A DNA stretch of 64,000 bases from Wenzhouxiangella sediminis (GCF_003410055.1 NZ_QUZK01000037.1:124001-188000), one strand, 5' to 3'; numbered from the stretch's first letter, positions 20,808 to 31,150 are shown. Translations and numbers: made by a program. The notes: generated from the letters alone by a model not told the origin.

Positions 20808-21881
20808 ATGCGTATCCTTCTTACCGCCCTTTTGCTGGCGCTGCTGACCGCCTGCGGACCAGACCAGGGTAACGGCGAGGCCCGGCAGACGGCCGGCACC
20901 GAGCAGGCCGAGAACCTTGAAACCGCTGAACCCGCCGCGGCCGAGCCCGCTCGCCTGGTGGTCTATACCTCGCGCCAGCCGCACCTGATCGAACCGCTGT
21001 TCGATCGCTACACCGCAGAAACCGGCGTCGACATCGACTACATCAACGACAGCGAGGCGGCCCTGATCGAGCGCCTCGACGCCGAGGACGACCAGACCGT
21101 CGCCGACCTGTTCATGACCGTCGACGCCGGTAATCTCTGGCACGCTGCGCAGCGCGGGCTGCTGCGGCCGGTCGAGTCGGAGTCGCTGGTCAGCTCGGTG
21201 CCCGAAGCGCTGCGCGACGACCAGGGCCGCTGGTACGGCCTGTCGGTGCGCGCGCGCACCATTGTCTACCACCCGGAGCGGGTGGACGCCGGAGCGCTTT
21301 CGACCTACGAGGCGCTTGCCGAGGACGAGTGGGCCGGTCGCCTCTGCCTGCGTACCTCGCAGAAGGTCTACAACCAGTCGCTGGTCGCCATGCTGATAGA
21401 GCATCACGGCGAGGAACATGCGGAAGAAATCGTGAGCGGGTGGGTCGACAACCTCGCCACCGAGCCCTTCTCGTCCGACACTCGGCTGATCGAGGCGATT
21501 GCGGCCGGGCAGTGCGACGTGGGCATCGTCAACAGCTACTATCTGGGTCGAAAACTGGCCGAGGATCCCGAGTATCCCGTGGCGCTGTTCTGGGCCAACC
21601 AGGACACTACCGGCACCCACGTCAACATCTCCGGCGCCGGAGTGACCCGACACGCGCCGCGCCCGGAAGCCGCGCGGGCCTTGCTCGAATGGCTGGCGTC
21701 GCCGGAGGCCCAGGCCGAGTTCGCGCAGAACAACCTCGAGTTTCCGGTCAACCCGAACGTGGCGCCGCGCGGCATCGTCAAGGAGTGGGGCGAGTTCCGC
21801 GCGGACGATACGCCGCTGCAGATCGCCGGCGAACGACAGGCTCAGGCCGTGCGCCTGATGGATCGTGCCGGCTACCGCTGA
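20808..21881 (+). CDS. Fe(III) ABC transporter substrate-binding lipoprotein
   Basis: Periplasmic iron-binding protein of the FbpA/FutA type, 357 residues. It begins with a lipoprotein signal peptide ending in the lipobox LLTAC (Cys16), unlike soluble FbpA, followed by an acidic linker. The mature domain opens LVVYTSRQPHLIEPLFDRY and has ADLFMTVDAGNLW, the twin-tyrosine NSYYLGR iron-ligand motif, and the family C-terminal half (GAGVTRHAPRPEAARALLEWLASPEAQAEF). A Fur-box promoter precedes it and the permease gene overlaps its 3' end by 17 bases, so iron import under Fur control is well supported. Confidence 0.9.
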   Translation: MRILLTALLLALLTACGPDQGNGEARQTAGTEQAENLETAEPAAAEPARLVVYTSRQPHLIEPLFDRYTAETGVDIDYINDSEAALIERLDAEDDQTVADLFMTVDAGNLWHAAQRGLLRPVESESLVSSVPEALRDDQGRWYGLSVRARTIVYHPERVDAGALSTYEALAEDEWAGRLCLRTSQKVYNQSLVAMLIEHHGEEHAEEIVSGWVDNLATEPFSSDTRLIEAIAAGQCDVGIVNSYYLGRKLAEDPEYPVALFWANQDTTGTHVNISGAGVTRHAPRPEAARALLEWLASPEAQAEFAQNNLEFPVNPNVAPRGIVKEWGEFRADDTPLQIAGERQAQAVRLMDRAGYR

Positions 21882-23472
21882 GGCACTCTCCTTTCGGCTT
21901 CGGCCGCGGGCCGATCGGCGTTGGCTGATCGGCCCGCTTCTGCTGCTCGTGGGCATCCCGCTGCTGATGCTGCTGACCAGCTGGGCGCAACCCCAGCCGG
22001 ACATCTGGCAGCATCTCTCGCGCTACCTGCTGCCCCGGCTGATCGGCCACACCGCGCTGATGATGGTCGTCGTGGGCGTCGGGGTGGCGGTGCTCGGCGT
22101 CGGCCTGGCCTGGTTGTCGGCCTGCTGCGAGTACCCGCTCAGGCGCATTCTCGACCCGCTGCTGGTGCTCCCGCTGGCTTTTCCCACCTACGTGCTCGCG
22201 TTCATCTACCTGGGCATGCTCGATTTCGCAGGCCCGATCCAGACCGCCTGGCGCGAATGGTTCGGCGCCTCGCCGGCCCTGCTCGAGGCGATCAGCCGCC
22301 CGGGCGGCGTTCTGTTCATCCTGGTGCTGGCCTTCTACCCCTACGTGTACCTGCTGGCCCGCGCGGCCTTCGTCGGCGGCGGACTGGCCGCCTTCGAGGC
22401 TTCGCGCAGTCTCGGCCAGGGACCAGTGAGGACGTTTTTCCGGGTCAGCCTGCCCATGGCGCGGCCGGCCGTGGTGGCGGGCCTGGCCCTGGCGCTGATG
22501 GAGACCCTGGCCGATTTCGGCGCCGTTTCGATCTACGGCTTCGACACCTTCACCACTGCCATCTACCGCACCTGGCTGGGCATGTTCAATCTCACCGCCG
22601 CCGTGCAGCTGGCTTCGATCCTGATGCTCTTCGTGCTCCTCCTGCTCGGCATCGAGCGATTCAGCCGCAGCAGCCGGGTGGTGCAGTCCGAGCGGCGACC
22701 GACCGGCCACCGCATCCGACTTGGCGGGCTGCGCGGGTGGCTGGCCACCTCGCTGCAGCTCGCGGTGCTGCTGGTCGGCGTCGTGCTGCCCCTGGTCCAG
22801 CTCCTCGTCTGGGCCTGGCCGCAGATGTCGGACCTGCTCGATAGCCGCATCATCGGCGTGGTGTTCAACACCATGGTGCTGGGCCTGTCCGGCGCCCTGG
22901 CGGTCGTGCTCGGCGGTCTCCTGCTGCTGGCCGCCACGTACCGGGCCTCCAAGCGCCAGCAATTGCTCGGCGAGGTGGCGGCGCTGGGTTACGCCATTCC
23001 GGGCACGGTGCTGGCAGTCGCGATCATGCTCGCTTTCCTGCAGTTCGATCAGCTCGCCGGTACGAGCCTGGCCGGCGGCATGGCCGCGCTGGTGATGGCC
23101 TACCTGATCCGGTTCCTGAGAGCCGCCTGGGGCCCGCTCGACAGCGTCGCCGGGCGCATTCGTCCGCAGTACATCGAGGTGGCCCGAAGCCTGGGCGTGC
23201 CGCGCTGGTACCGGCTGTGGCGCGTCAACCTGCCGCTGCTTTGGCCGGGCCTGGTCACCGCTTTCCTGCTGGCCCTGGTCGAGGTCGCCAAGGAGATGCC
23301 GGCCACGCTGATGCTGCGGCCCTTCGGCTGGGAGACGCTCGCGGTGCGCATCTACGAGCTCACGGCCGAAGGCCAGTGGGAAATGGCGGCCGTGCCGGCA
23401 CTGATCCTCGTCCTGCTGGGCGCCATTCCCGTCGCCGTTCTGATCCGGTCCGGCCGCGTTCGGGCGATATAA
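21865..23472 (+). CDS. Fe(III) ABC transporter permease (FbpB type, two fused permease domains)
   Basis: A 535-residue inner-membrane permease with about twelve hydrophobic helices and two BPD_transp_1 domains, each with an EAA-type cytoplasmic loop (EASRSLGQGPVRTFFRVSLPMARPA near residue 190 and EVARSLGVPRWYRLWRVNLPLLWPG near 455). This layout is typical of iron permeases FbpB/SfuB. The start is a GTG at 21865 inside the end of the binding-protein gene, with no in-frame ATG before the first helix. No ATP-binding subunit follows; gcvT comes next, so the ATPase must be encoded elsewhere. Confidence 0.9.
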   Translation: MPATAEALSFRLRPRADRRWLIGPLLLLVGIPLLMLLTSWAQPQPDIWQHLSRYLLPRLIGHTALMMVVVGVGVAVLGVGLAWLSACCEYPLRRILDPLLVLPLAFPTYVLAFIYLGMLDFAGPIQTAWREWFGASPALLEAISRPGGVLFILVLAFYPYVYLLARAAFVGGGLAAFEASRSLGQGPVRTFFRVSLPMARPAVVAGLALALMETLADFGAVSIYGFDTFTTAIYRTWLGMFNLTAAVQLASILMLFVLLLLGIERFSRSSRVVQSERRPTGHRIRLGGLRGWLATSLQLAVLLVGVVLPLVQLLVWAWPQMSDLLDSRIIGVVFNTMVLGLSGALAVVLGGLLLLAATYRASKRQQLLGEVAALGYAIPGTVLAVAIMLAFLQFDQLAGTSLAGGMAALVMAYLIRFLRAAWGPLDSVAGRIRPQYIEVARSLGVPRWYRLWRVNLPLLWPGLVTAFLLALVEVAKEMPATLMLRPFGWETLAVRIYELTAEGQWEMAAVPALILVLLGAIPVAVLIRSGRVRAI

Positions 23473-23473
23473 T
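23468..23473 (+). promoter_or_regulatory. Perfect -10 box upstream of gcvT
   Basis: TATAAT overlaps the stop codon of the iron permease, 34 bases before the gcvT ATG. No good -35 hexamer is seen at the right distance, so gcvT may have a weak or activator-dependent promoter separate from the Fur-controlled operon. The gap is too short for a glycine riboswitch. Confidence 0.4.
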
Positions 23474-23507
23474 GCCCGCCTGATTCTGACCAGGCACTGT
23501 TTTCGTT

Positions 23508-24581
23508 ATGAGTTCCAAGACCCCGCTCCACGCCGCGCACCTCGACGCCGGCGGCAAGATGGTCGATTTCGCCGGCTGGGAACTGCCGATCCACTACGGC
23601 TCGCAGATGGAAGAGCACAACGCCGTTCGCGAGAACGCCGGGATGTTCGACGTCTCGCACATGACCGTCGTCGACATCCACGGCGGACAAGCCCGCGATT
23701 TCCTGCGCCGGCTGCTGGCCAACGACGTTGCCAAGCTGGGCGAGAAGGGCCAGGCGCTCTACGGCTGCATGCTCGACGAGCAGGGCGGGGTGATCGACGA
23801 TCTGATCACCTACTGGCTCGAGGATGACTTCTTCCGCACCGTGGTCAACGCGGCCACGCGCGAGAACGACCTGGCCTGGATGCGCCGGGTGGCGGCCGAT
23901 TTCGACGTCGAGATCGTCGAGCGCGACGACCTCGCCATGATCGCGGTGCAGGGGCCCGAGGCGCGCGAGAAAGTGATCGACGTGCTCGGCGCGCGCGAGG
24001 CCGAATCGCTCAAGCCGTTCCGTGCGACCAGCCACGGCGACTATTTCATCGCCCGCACCGGCTATACCGGCGAGGACGGCTTCGAAGTCCTGCTGCCCGC
24101 CGGGGAGGCCCCGGGCTTCTGGCAAGCCCTGGTCGACGCCGGCGTGAAGCCCTGCGGTCTGGGCGCGCGCGACAGCCTGCGCCTGGAAGCCGGGCTCAAC
24201 CTCTACGGCCAGGACATGGACACCACGACCACGCCGCTGGAATCCAACCTGGGCTGGACCGTGGCCTTCGACCCCGAAGACCGCGACTTCATCGGTCGCA
24301 AGGCCCTGGAACGCCAGAAGGACGACGGCGTGCCCCGTCAGCTGGTCGGCCTCGTGCTCGGTCGCGGCGGCATTCCCCGCACCGGGGCCGTCGTCCACAC
24401 TCCGGCCGGCGAAGGTCAGGTGACCAGCGGGGTCTTCGGACCCAGTACCCAGTGCCCGGTTGCCCTGGCACGCATTCCCGCCGGCGAGTTCGAAGAGGTG
24501 GAAGTCGAACTTCGCGGGCGCAAGCTGACCGCCCGAGTGGTCAAGCCGCCGTTCGTTCGGCAGGGAAAGGTGCGCGTCTGA
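23508..24581 (+). CDS. gcvT: Glycine cleavage system T protein (aminomethyltransferase)
   Basis: Transfers the aminomethyl carbon from the H-protein lipoyl arm to tetrahydrofolate, releasing ammonia. The 357-residue product has TPLHAAHLDAGGKMVDFAGWELPIHYG, GMFDVSHM, LANDVAKLGEKGQALYGCMLDEQGGVIDDLITY, the folate-site region VVNAATRENDLAWM with its Asp, RTGYTGEDGFEV, and the C-terminal GCV_T barrel domain (GRKALERQK, VTSGVFGPSTQCPVALARI). Length is normal. gcvH and gcvP do not follow, so the system is split in this genome. Confidence 0.96.
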   Translation: MSSKTPLHAAHLDAGGKMVDFAGWELPIHYGSQMEEHNAVRENAGMFDVSHMTVVDIHGGQARDFLRRLLANDVAKLGEKGQALYGCMLDEQGGVIDDLITYWLEDDFFRTVVNAATRENDLAWMRRVAADFDVEIVERDDLAMIAVQGPEAREKVIDVLGAREAESLKPFRATSHGDYFIARTGYTGEDGFEVLLPAGEAPGFWQALVDAGVKPCGLGARDSLRLEAGLNLYGQDMDTTTTPLESNLGWTVAFDPEDRDFIGRKALERQKDDGVPRQLVGLVLGRGGIPRTGAVVHTPAGEGQVTSGVFGPSTQCPVALARIPAGEFEEVEVELRGRKLTARVVKPPFVRQGKVRV

Positions 24582-24609
24582 CGACGCCGGGCCGCGCCAG
24601 CGGCTGGCC

Positions 24610-25098
24610 TCAGCCCACCGCTTCGAAGCGGTTGGCCGAGCGGTTCTTGCGCACCGTCTTCGGATCCCAGATGCGGCCGTTCATGGCGATCCAGACGCCG
24701 GCCGGAAGCGCCTGGACGGCGCCGACGGCGCAGCCGATGTTGAACACCGCATCCGAGTCGATGAAGCGCGCCGGGTTGAGCGCGCCGGTCATGACGATCA
24801 CGCGATCGCCGACATCGCCGAGCGCGGCGGCGGTTTCGACCATGGTGTCGGTGCCGTGGGTGATCAGGAAGTGGCTGTCGTTGCTGGTCATGATGGCCTG
24901 GCGGATCAGGTCGCGATCCTCGTCGTTCATGTTCAGGGAGTCCTTGCGCAGCAGGGCGCGAATCTCCCAGTCGAAGGCCACATTCATTGCCTTGAGGATC
25001 CGTCCGATCTCCGGTTCGCCGATCTGATAGTCGGACTTGTCGTCGTAGTAAATCTTGTCGATCGTGCCGCCGGTCGTGAGGATGTTGAGCTTCTTCAA
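24610..25098 (-). CDS. Single-domain L-asparaginase-like protein
   Basis: A 162-residue protein consisting only of the N-terminal domain of type I/II asparaginases (full enzymes are about 330 residues). The nucleophile motif LTTGGTIDK is at the N-terminus, the second catalytic Thr-Asp pair is in THGTDTM, and a Lys lies at the expected place near the C-terminus (PKTVRKNRS). Start is taken at a TTG at 25098, preceded by AGGAAGA at a good distance; the longer open frame upstream is not family-like. Such short forms occur as asparaginase domain-containing proteins; activity is uncertain because the C-terminal domain completes the active site of the partner subunit. Convergent to gcvT, divergent from the gene at 25173. 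Confidence 0.8.
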   Translation of the reverse strand: MKKLNILTTGGTIDKIYYDDKSDYQIGEPEIGRILKAMNVAFDWEIRALLRKDSLNMNDEDRDLIRQAIMTSNDSHFLITHGTDTMVETAAALGDVGDRVIVMTGALNPARFIDSDAVFNIGCAVGAVQALPAGVWIAMNGRIWDPKTVRKNRSANRFEAVG

Positions 25099-25172
25099 GA
25101 CGTCTTCCTGATGCTGTTCCGAGTGAGTGGTCGATGCGCGGGCTGCGCGAGCGTTCGGGTAGTATAGCGGCC

Positions 25173-27773
25173 ATGAAAAGCGGCCTGAGAAGCGCCTGCC
25201 TGCTGTTGGTTCTAGCGACCCTTGCGGGCCCGGCGCACGCACAACCCCTTCCCGAGGACGTCCTGGCCCTGCACTGGCACCCGGCCACCGCCGACCGCGC
25301 CCGGAACCGGACGCTGGCGGCGGCCGCCTGGCTCGAGCGTAGCGGCGATCCCGCTGACTGGCAGCAGACGGTCGAGGCGATCTCGCTTCGCCTGCAGCCC
25401 GCCATGGAGCGCATCGGCCCGGTGCGGGTATCCCTGGGCGACGGCCTGATGGCCTGGCTGGTGAGACAGCGCGAGGTCAATCTCGGTCAGTCCGGAAACG
25501 GATTCCCACAGCCCGGGCTGGGGGGTATCGGCGAATTGCTCGAGGCCGAGCATGCCGCCGGTGAGCTGGCGCGCAAGCGCGTTGTCGCCGCCTACCGGGC
25601 CGAAGCGGTCTGGTCACGGGCGGCCGAAGCCCTGGGCGAGGAAGCCGCCGCCGGCATCGAGGCGTTCTGGGCGCCACTGCTTGCCGAGCTCGACGGCGAT
25701 GCCGGCAATGGCAGTGTCGCCGCGCACGCCAGAGAGCAGGCCGAACGCGTCCGTGCCCTCGCTGCCGCTTCTTCGGAAGCGGAGCGAATCCGGATTCACG
25801 ATGCCGTCCTCCTCGCCGAGGCGCGTCACGCCTGGGAAACGGGGCGCCTGCTCGACTCGGTCTGGTCGGCTTTCGAAGCCCTGGCCCGTCTGACGCAGGT
25901 CGACGAGCCGGCCGGCGGAATCGCGGCAGAGTGGTCGACCTGGCTGGAATCGATCGAAGGCGAGCAGGGCGCCGAGTTGCGCCTCGTGGACGTCGACCTG
26001 CCAGTGGTCATGGCGTTGCTCGGTGACGCCGCCGACTACCTGGCCTCGCCCGGCCACGCTTCCCAATCGGCCATTGCCGAGCTGGCCGACACCTACGCCC
26101 GCCTGGCGCTGTTCGCGCCGGACCTGGCCTTCTACCTGGACCAGCCGGTGCGCGAGGGTGTGCGGCAGGTGATTTCGACGTGCAATCCCGATCCGCTTCT
26201 CGTCGGTCCCCTGCCGCGCGAGGTGTTCGAGCGATGCGCACGCAATCTCGAAAACATGCTGGCCGGCGACCTGGGCACCGAGGAACTCGTCGGCGGCGCG
26301 CAGGGTCCGTTTGCCGCCGAGTTTCTCCGCCGCGAACTGGGACTGGTGAGCTGGCAGCGGGCCGCCTATCTCGACGGCCATCTCAACTGGCTCCTCGAGG
26401 CCCAGTGCCAGCCGCCGGAGTGGATCAACGTGCTCGAGTGGTCGCTGCTCGCCGATCACCTGGTGCGCTGGGTCTCGCAGCGTCCGGTTTTCTTCACCGG
26501 CAGCGGCTGGCGCGATACCGTCGACCGTCTGGCCGAGCAGATGCGGGATCAAGCCACGGCCCACGCCGAGTGGATCGATTGCGTCACGGGCCGCGGCAGC
26601 AGCCGGCGCGATCCCGTCGTCCGCCTGATCGCGCGCCATCGCGCGGCCTTGCTCGATGTCGAGAATCTCCTGCTCGAGGCGCGGTCTTCGTTCTACGAGA
26701 ACGCGACGCGGCCGGGCGCGGACATCGAACTGGACGGACCGGCCGACCAGGTGACCGCCTACCGCCCCCAGGACCTGGTGATCGGTCCCTGTCCCGAGGC
26801 CAACACCTGTGGTTCGCGCGTCGCGCTGCCGGTCAGCCGGGCCTTGCTGGGCCTTTTTCCCAACGCCTTCCTGCTGGCCGACCAGGTCGGTATGGGCGAG
26901 CTGCACTTGTGCTATGACCAGGTTCGCTGGGTGGAACGTTCGATGGAGCCGGCCCGCCGGAGTGCGAGCCGCGTGGCGAACTATTTCGGCCGCCTGAGCT
27001 TCGACCTGGTCGGAACCTTCGCGGGCGAGGGAGATGCTCGCACGGTGTTTCGCTATCGCCTGACCGACAGCGAGACGCGCCATTACCTGTTCGGGTCCGC
27101 CGACGAGGCGATTCTCGGCGAGGACTGTCCGATCGAGCGCGTCGGGCGTTCCGTGGCCAGCAACCTGCCGGAAGATCATCCCGGCCTGGTTCCGAATCGC
27201 CTGACCTATTTCACGAGCACGCCGACGACGCCCGAGGCCGAGCTGCTCGCCAACTGGGATCAGGGCGCGGAATGGCGCGACTGGTTCGTCACCGGCCGCC
27301 GCGTCGAGCGGGTCGAGGCCGCCGACCCGGGGGACATGGAGGTGGCCGTTCAGGCCGAGCTGGCCGATCTCGTCAATCGGCGGGAACGCCAGATGGTCGC
27401 TCCCCTGATCAATCCGCCCCGTTCGGGTGACGCCGATCCGCTGGTGCTGGCCATGTCGCGAGTTGCCGATACCGCCGCCCTGCTGCGCCGGATGCTGGAG
27501 TTGCACTATCCGAGGTTGATTCGCCAGCATGCCCCGATCCGCTCGATGTTGGCCGGCGAGGCCGGTCTCGTTACGCGTGACCGGGTTCGCCTGTTGCGCG
27601 ACCAGGGCGTGGCCGCCAGCCGGATGCCGGAACTGGGCCTGGAGCGCGCCGAGCGGCTGAGCAGCGCCTGGCTCGACCTGCCCGAGGCGCTGCGCGAGCA
27701 GGGCCAGCGCGCCCCCGAGATCGACTACAGCCTGGAGCGGCTGTCGAAGCTGCAGCGCGAAATGGGACAGTGA
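25173..27773 (+). CDS. Large secreted/periplasmic protein of unknown function
   Basis: An 866-residue product that I do not recognise. It begins with a clear signal peptide (MKSGLRSACLLLVLATLAGPAHAQ, cleavage after AHA). The mature part is acidic and largely alpha-helical, rich in Ala, Leu, Glu and Arg, with no membrane segments. Cysteines are few, with a possible pair in GPCPEANTCGS near residue 550. A helical N-terminal half, a more mixed region around 540-700 and a helical C-terminus can be distinguished. The ATG at 25173 opens the signal peptide; a TATAGC box at 25163-25168 may be part of a promoter. The codon usage resembles its neighbours. Divergent from the asparaginase-like gene. Confidence 0.85.
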   Translation: MKSGLRSACLLLVLATLAGPAHAQPLPEDVLALHWHPATADRARNRTLAAAAWLERSGDPADWQQTVEAISLRLQPAMERIGPVRVSLGDGLMAWLVRQREVNLGQSGNGFPQPGLGGIGELLEAEHAAGELARKRVVAAYRAEAVWSRAAEALGEEAAAGIEAFWAPLLAELDGDAGNGSVAAHAREQAERVRALAAASSEAERIRIHDAVLLAEARHAWETGRLLDSVWSAFEALARLTQVDEPAGGIAAEWSTWLESIEGEQGAELRLVDVDLPVVMALLGDAADYLASPGHASQSAIAELADTYARLALFAPDLAFYLDQPVREGVRQVISTCNPDPLLVGPLPREVFERCARNLENMLAGDLGTEELVGGAQGPFAAEFLRRELGLVSWQRAAYLDGHLNWLLEAQCQPPEWINVLEWSLLADHLVRWVSQRPVFFTGSGWRDTVDRLAEQMRDQATAHAEWIDCVTGRGSSRRDPVVRLIARHRAALLDVENLLLEARSSFYENATRPGADIELDGPADQVTAYRPQDLVIGPCPEANTCGSRVALPVSRALLGLFPNAFLLADQVGMGELHLCYDQVRWVERSMEPARRSASRVANYFGRLSFDLVGTFAGEGDARTVFRYRLTDSETRHYLFGSADEAILGEDCPIERVGRSVASNLPEDHPGLVPNRLTYFTSTPTTPEAELLANWDQGAEWRDWFVTGRRVERVEAADPGDMEVAVQAELADLVNRRERQMVAPLINPPRSGDADPLVLAMSRVADTAALLRRMLELHYPRLIRQHAPIRSMLAGEAGLVTRDRVRLLRDQGVAASRMPELGLERAERLSSAWLDLPEALREQGQRAPEIDYSLERLSKLQREMGQ

Positions 27774-27791
27774 GGCGCGAGGCGCGCTGAA

Positions 27792-28126
27792 TCAGCGCTC
27801 GTCCGTGCGTCCGAAGCGCAGCGACGACATGGCCGTGAAGTAGATGCCGATGAGCACCACCTGGATGACGGCGGGAACCCGCGCCGCCGGATTGGCCCAG
27901 GCTTCCGACACGGCCAGGCAGAAATGCACGAGCAGCAAGCAGCCGGCCACGACCAGGGCGTTTTTCCGGAGGCCCCAGACGAAAGGCAGCAGGCCCAGCA
28001 GCGGTAGCCCCATGATCGCGATGGCCATCCAGGCCGGAACCAGCTCGGGCGGCGCCAGCCAGCCGAACCACAGCGGCTGGAGCACGATCAGGCCGAGCAG
28101 CGACCAGCGGCAGGCGCCCGGGCCCA

Positions 28127-28127
<1 letters not shown>
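27792..28127 (-). CDS. DUF2069-like small membrane protein
   Basis: A 111-residue protein with three to four hydrophobic helices: CRWSLLGLIVLQPLWFGWL, a central MAIAIMGLPLLGLLPFVWGL, VVAGCLLLVHFCLAV, and VIQVVLIGIYFTAM near the C-terminus. Composition and the pairing with wrbA agree with the DUF2069 family of inner-membrane proteins, a match made from memory. Its ATG overlaps the wrbA stop by one base (TGATG), so it is the third gene of an arsC-wrbA-DUF2069 operon. Function unknown. Confidence 0.75.
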
Positions 28128-29068
<941 letters not shown>

Positions 29069-29070
<2 letters not shown>

Positions 29071-30403
29071 GAAATCATCCGGGTCTCGCGACGAAGGGAA
29101 GGGTAGCGTACCCGCTCAGCCGGGCGTGTCAACGCAGCCGGCGCCCACCTGGCTCGACGCTTTCGGCGATCCGGGCTGGCTGCGCGCCTTCGGTGCTCAC
29201 CTGTGGCGGCACTTCCGCGAGGATCGCAGCTTCGAGGCGGCGGCTTCGCTGAGCTACACCAGCCTGCTGGCGATCGTGCCGCTGATGGCGGTGATGCTGG
29301 GCGTCATTTCTGCCTTCCCGGTGTTCGACCAGTGGGCGACGGATCTCGAGAGTTACATCTTTTCCAACTTCGTGCCGGCCGCCGGCGACGCCGTCCAGGA
29401 GCACCTCAACCAGTTCGTGGAGCGAACCGCCGGCCTGACGGGCGCCGGCACGCTGTTTCTCATCATCACCGCGCTGCTGCTGATGTCGACCATCGAGCGC
29501 AGCCTCAACCGGATCTGGCGCGTGGCCAAGCCGCGCGGCATCACCGGCCGCCTGCTGACCTACTGGTCGGTGCTCACGCTCGGTCCGCTGCTGATGGGCG
29601 GATCGCTGGCGTTGACGTCCTACCTGGCCGCCTTGCCGCTGCTGGCGCCCCAGGCCGTCGGCGGCGCGCTGCAGGAGTTCCTTCTCGGCTTCACGCCCTT
29701 CCTGGTCGCCCTGATCAGCTTCGCGCTCGTTTTCCTGGTCGTCCCCAATCGTCGCGTTCGCTTTCGTCACGCACTGGCCGGTGCATTCATTTCGGCGGTC
29801 CTGTTCGAACTGGCCAAGTTCGGTTTCGTGCTGTACGTGACCCACTTCCCGACCTACGAGAAGCTCTACGGGGCCCTGGCCGCCGTGCCCATCTTCCTGG
29901 TCTGGATCTACGTCTCCTGGGTGGTCGTCCTGCTGGGCGCCAGCGTGGCCGCGGCGCTGACCACCTTCAACTACCGCAAGAGCGACTGGCGCTGGTCCAG
30001 CCGGCACGAGTTGGTCCTGGCCATGCGTCTGCTGGGCCATTTCTGGCACGCACAACGCCAGGGGCGCGCCTTATCCCAGCCCGAACTGCTCTCGCGCGAG
30101 CCGGCGGCCAGCGATTCGCAGATCGGGCGCATCCTCGGCTGGTTCCACAGAGCCGGATTCATCCACGCCGATGACAACGGCGACTGGCTGCTCTCGACCG
30201 ATCTCGAGGACGTGACGCTGGGGGAACTCTACCGCGCCGGTCCGTTCATACTTCCCATCGGCGAGTTGCGGACGGTGCCAATGGAAAGCCACTGGGACCG
30301 CGCCCTGGTCGAAAGTCTTGCCGCCGTCGACGAGGCCGGACGACCGGCCCTGAACCGAACGATCAAGTCATTGCTCAAGTTCCAGCGAGGAGAATATTCA
30401 TGA
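29069..30403 (+). CDS. YihY/BrkB family inner-membrane protein with C-terminal winged-helix-like domain
   Basis: A 444-residue YihY/BrkB (UPF0761) protein, often mislabelled RNase BN. Six hydrophobic helices span about residues 55-300, with the family motifs FREDRSFEAAASLSYTSLLAIVPLMAV, TALLLMSTIERSLNRIWRV, VVPNRRVRFRHALAGA and YEKLYGALAAVPIFLVWIYVSWVVVLLGA. A soluble C-terminal extension of about 130 residues (ELVLAMRLLGHFWHAQ...) resembles the extension seen in longer family members. Start uncertain: GTG 29060, ATG 29063 and ATG 29069 all lie across the arsC start region. The stop overlaps the thioredoxin-like gene (ATGA). Confidence 0.9.
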
Positions 30404-30849
30404 GGTTTGCACTGTTTGCGCTCACCCTTCTGGCCGGGCCGGCGCTCGCCGAACTGGATTTCGAGCTGCCCGCGCTCGACGGCGAGCCTCAACGCCTGTC
30501 CGACTACCGGGGGCAGTGGGTGGTGGTCAACTTCTGGGCGACCTGGTGCAAGCCCTGCCGAAAGGAAATTCCCGATCTGTCCGAGCTTCATGACAGCCGC
30601 GACGACGTCACGGTGCTCGGGCTGGCTTTCGAGGATACCGAGCCGGCCGATTTCGAGGCCTTTCTCGAGTCCTACCCGGCCAGCTATCCCATCCTGCTCG
30701 TGGATGTCTACGACCCGCCGGCCGACCTGGGTCCGCCGCGCGTGTTGCCGACCACGCACCTGATCGACGGCAGCGGGGCGCTGGTCGAGACCTGGCTCGG
30801 GCCGGTCACCAGCGAAATGATCACGGAGTGGATCGATGAGCGAGAGTGA
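30400..30849 (+). CDS. TlpA-like periplasmic thioredoxin-family protein
   Basis: A 149-residue exported thioredoxin-fold protein. The signal peptide (MRFALFALTLLAGPALA) is followed by FELPALDGEPQRLSDYRGQWVVVNFWATWCKPCRKEIP, which contains the redox motif WCKPC, and a cis-Pro region VLPTTHLID. This is the TlpA/ResA/DsbE layout, so a periplasmic disulfide reductase role is likely. It is coupled to brkB upstream by an ATGA overlap and overlaps acyP by 14 bases downstream. Confidence 0.9.
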   Translation: MRFALFALTLLAGPALAELDFELPALDGEPQRLSDYRGQWVVVNFWATWCKPCRKEIPDLSELHDSRDDVTVLGLAFEDTEPADFEAFLESYPASYPILLVDVYDPPADLGPPRVLPTTHLIDGSGALVETWLGPVTSEMITEWIDERE

Positions 30850-31111
30850 TACGCGAAAGTGGCTGATTTCCGGGCGCGTCCAGGGCGTGTTCTTCCGCGA
30901 GTCCACGCGCCGTCAGGCGGAACCCCTGGGCTTGTCGGGTCACGCGCTCAACCTGCCCGACGGCCGGGTCGAGGTGGTCGCCACCGGTCCCGCAACGGCG
31001 CTCGACGAGCTCGAGCGCTGGCTGCATGACGGGCCGGAGGCTGCACGCGTCGACAGCGTGGCACGCGCCGAGGCGCCGGCAGCGGTTTCCCGCGGCTTCT
31101 CGACGGGCTGA
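30836..31111 (+). CDS. acyP: Acylphosphatase
   Basis: Hydrolyses acyl phosphates. The 91-residue product is the full family length and shows the active-site loop ISGRVQGVFFRESTR with the phosphate-binding Arg, and the catalytic Asn in HALNLPDGRVEV. The ATG at 30836 lies inside the end of the thioredoxin gene (14-base overlap), making brkB-tlpA-acyP one operon. Confidence 0.93.
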   Translation: MSESDTRKWLISGRVQGVFFRESTRRQAEPLGLSGHALNLPDGRVEVVATGPATALDELERWLHDGPEAARVDSVARAEAPAAVSRGFSTG

Positions 31112-31150
31112 CCTGTCCCACGGCGCCGTTCCTCCCGGCGCCTGAACGCA

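Noticed and set aside
23473-23507. Glycine riboswitch in front of gcvT
   Set aside because: Only 35 bases lie between the permease stop and gcvT; too short for an aptamer.
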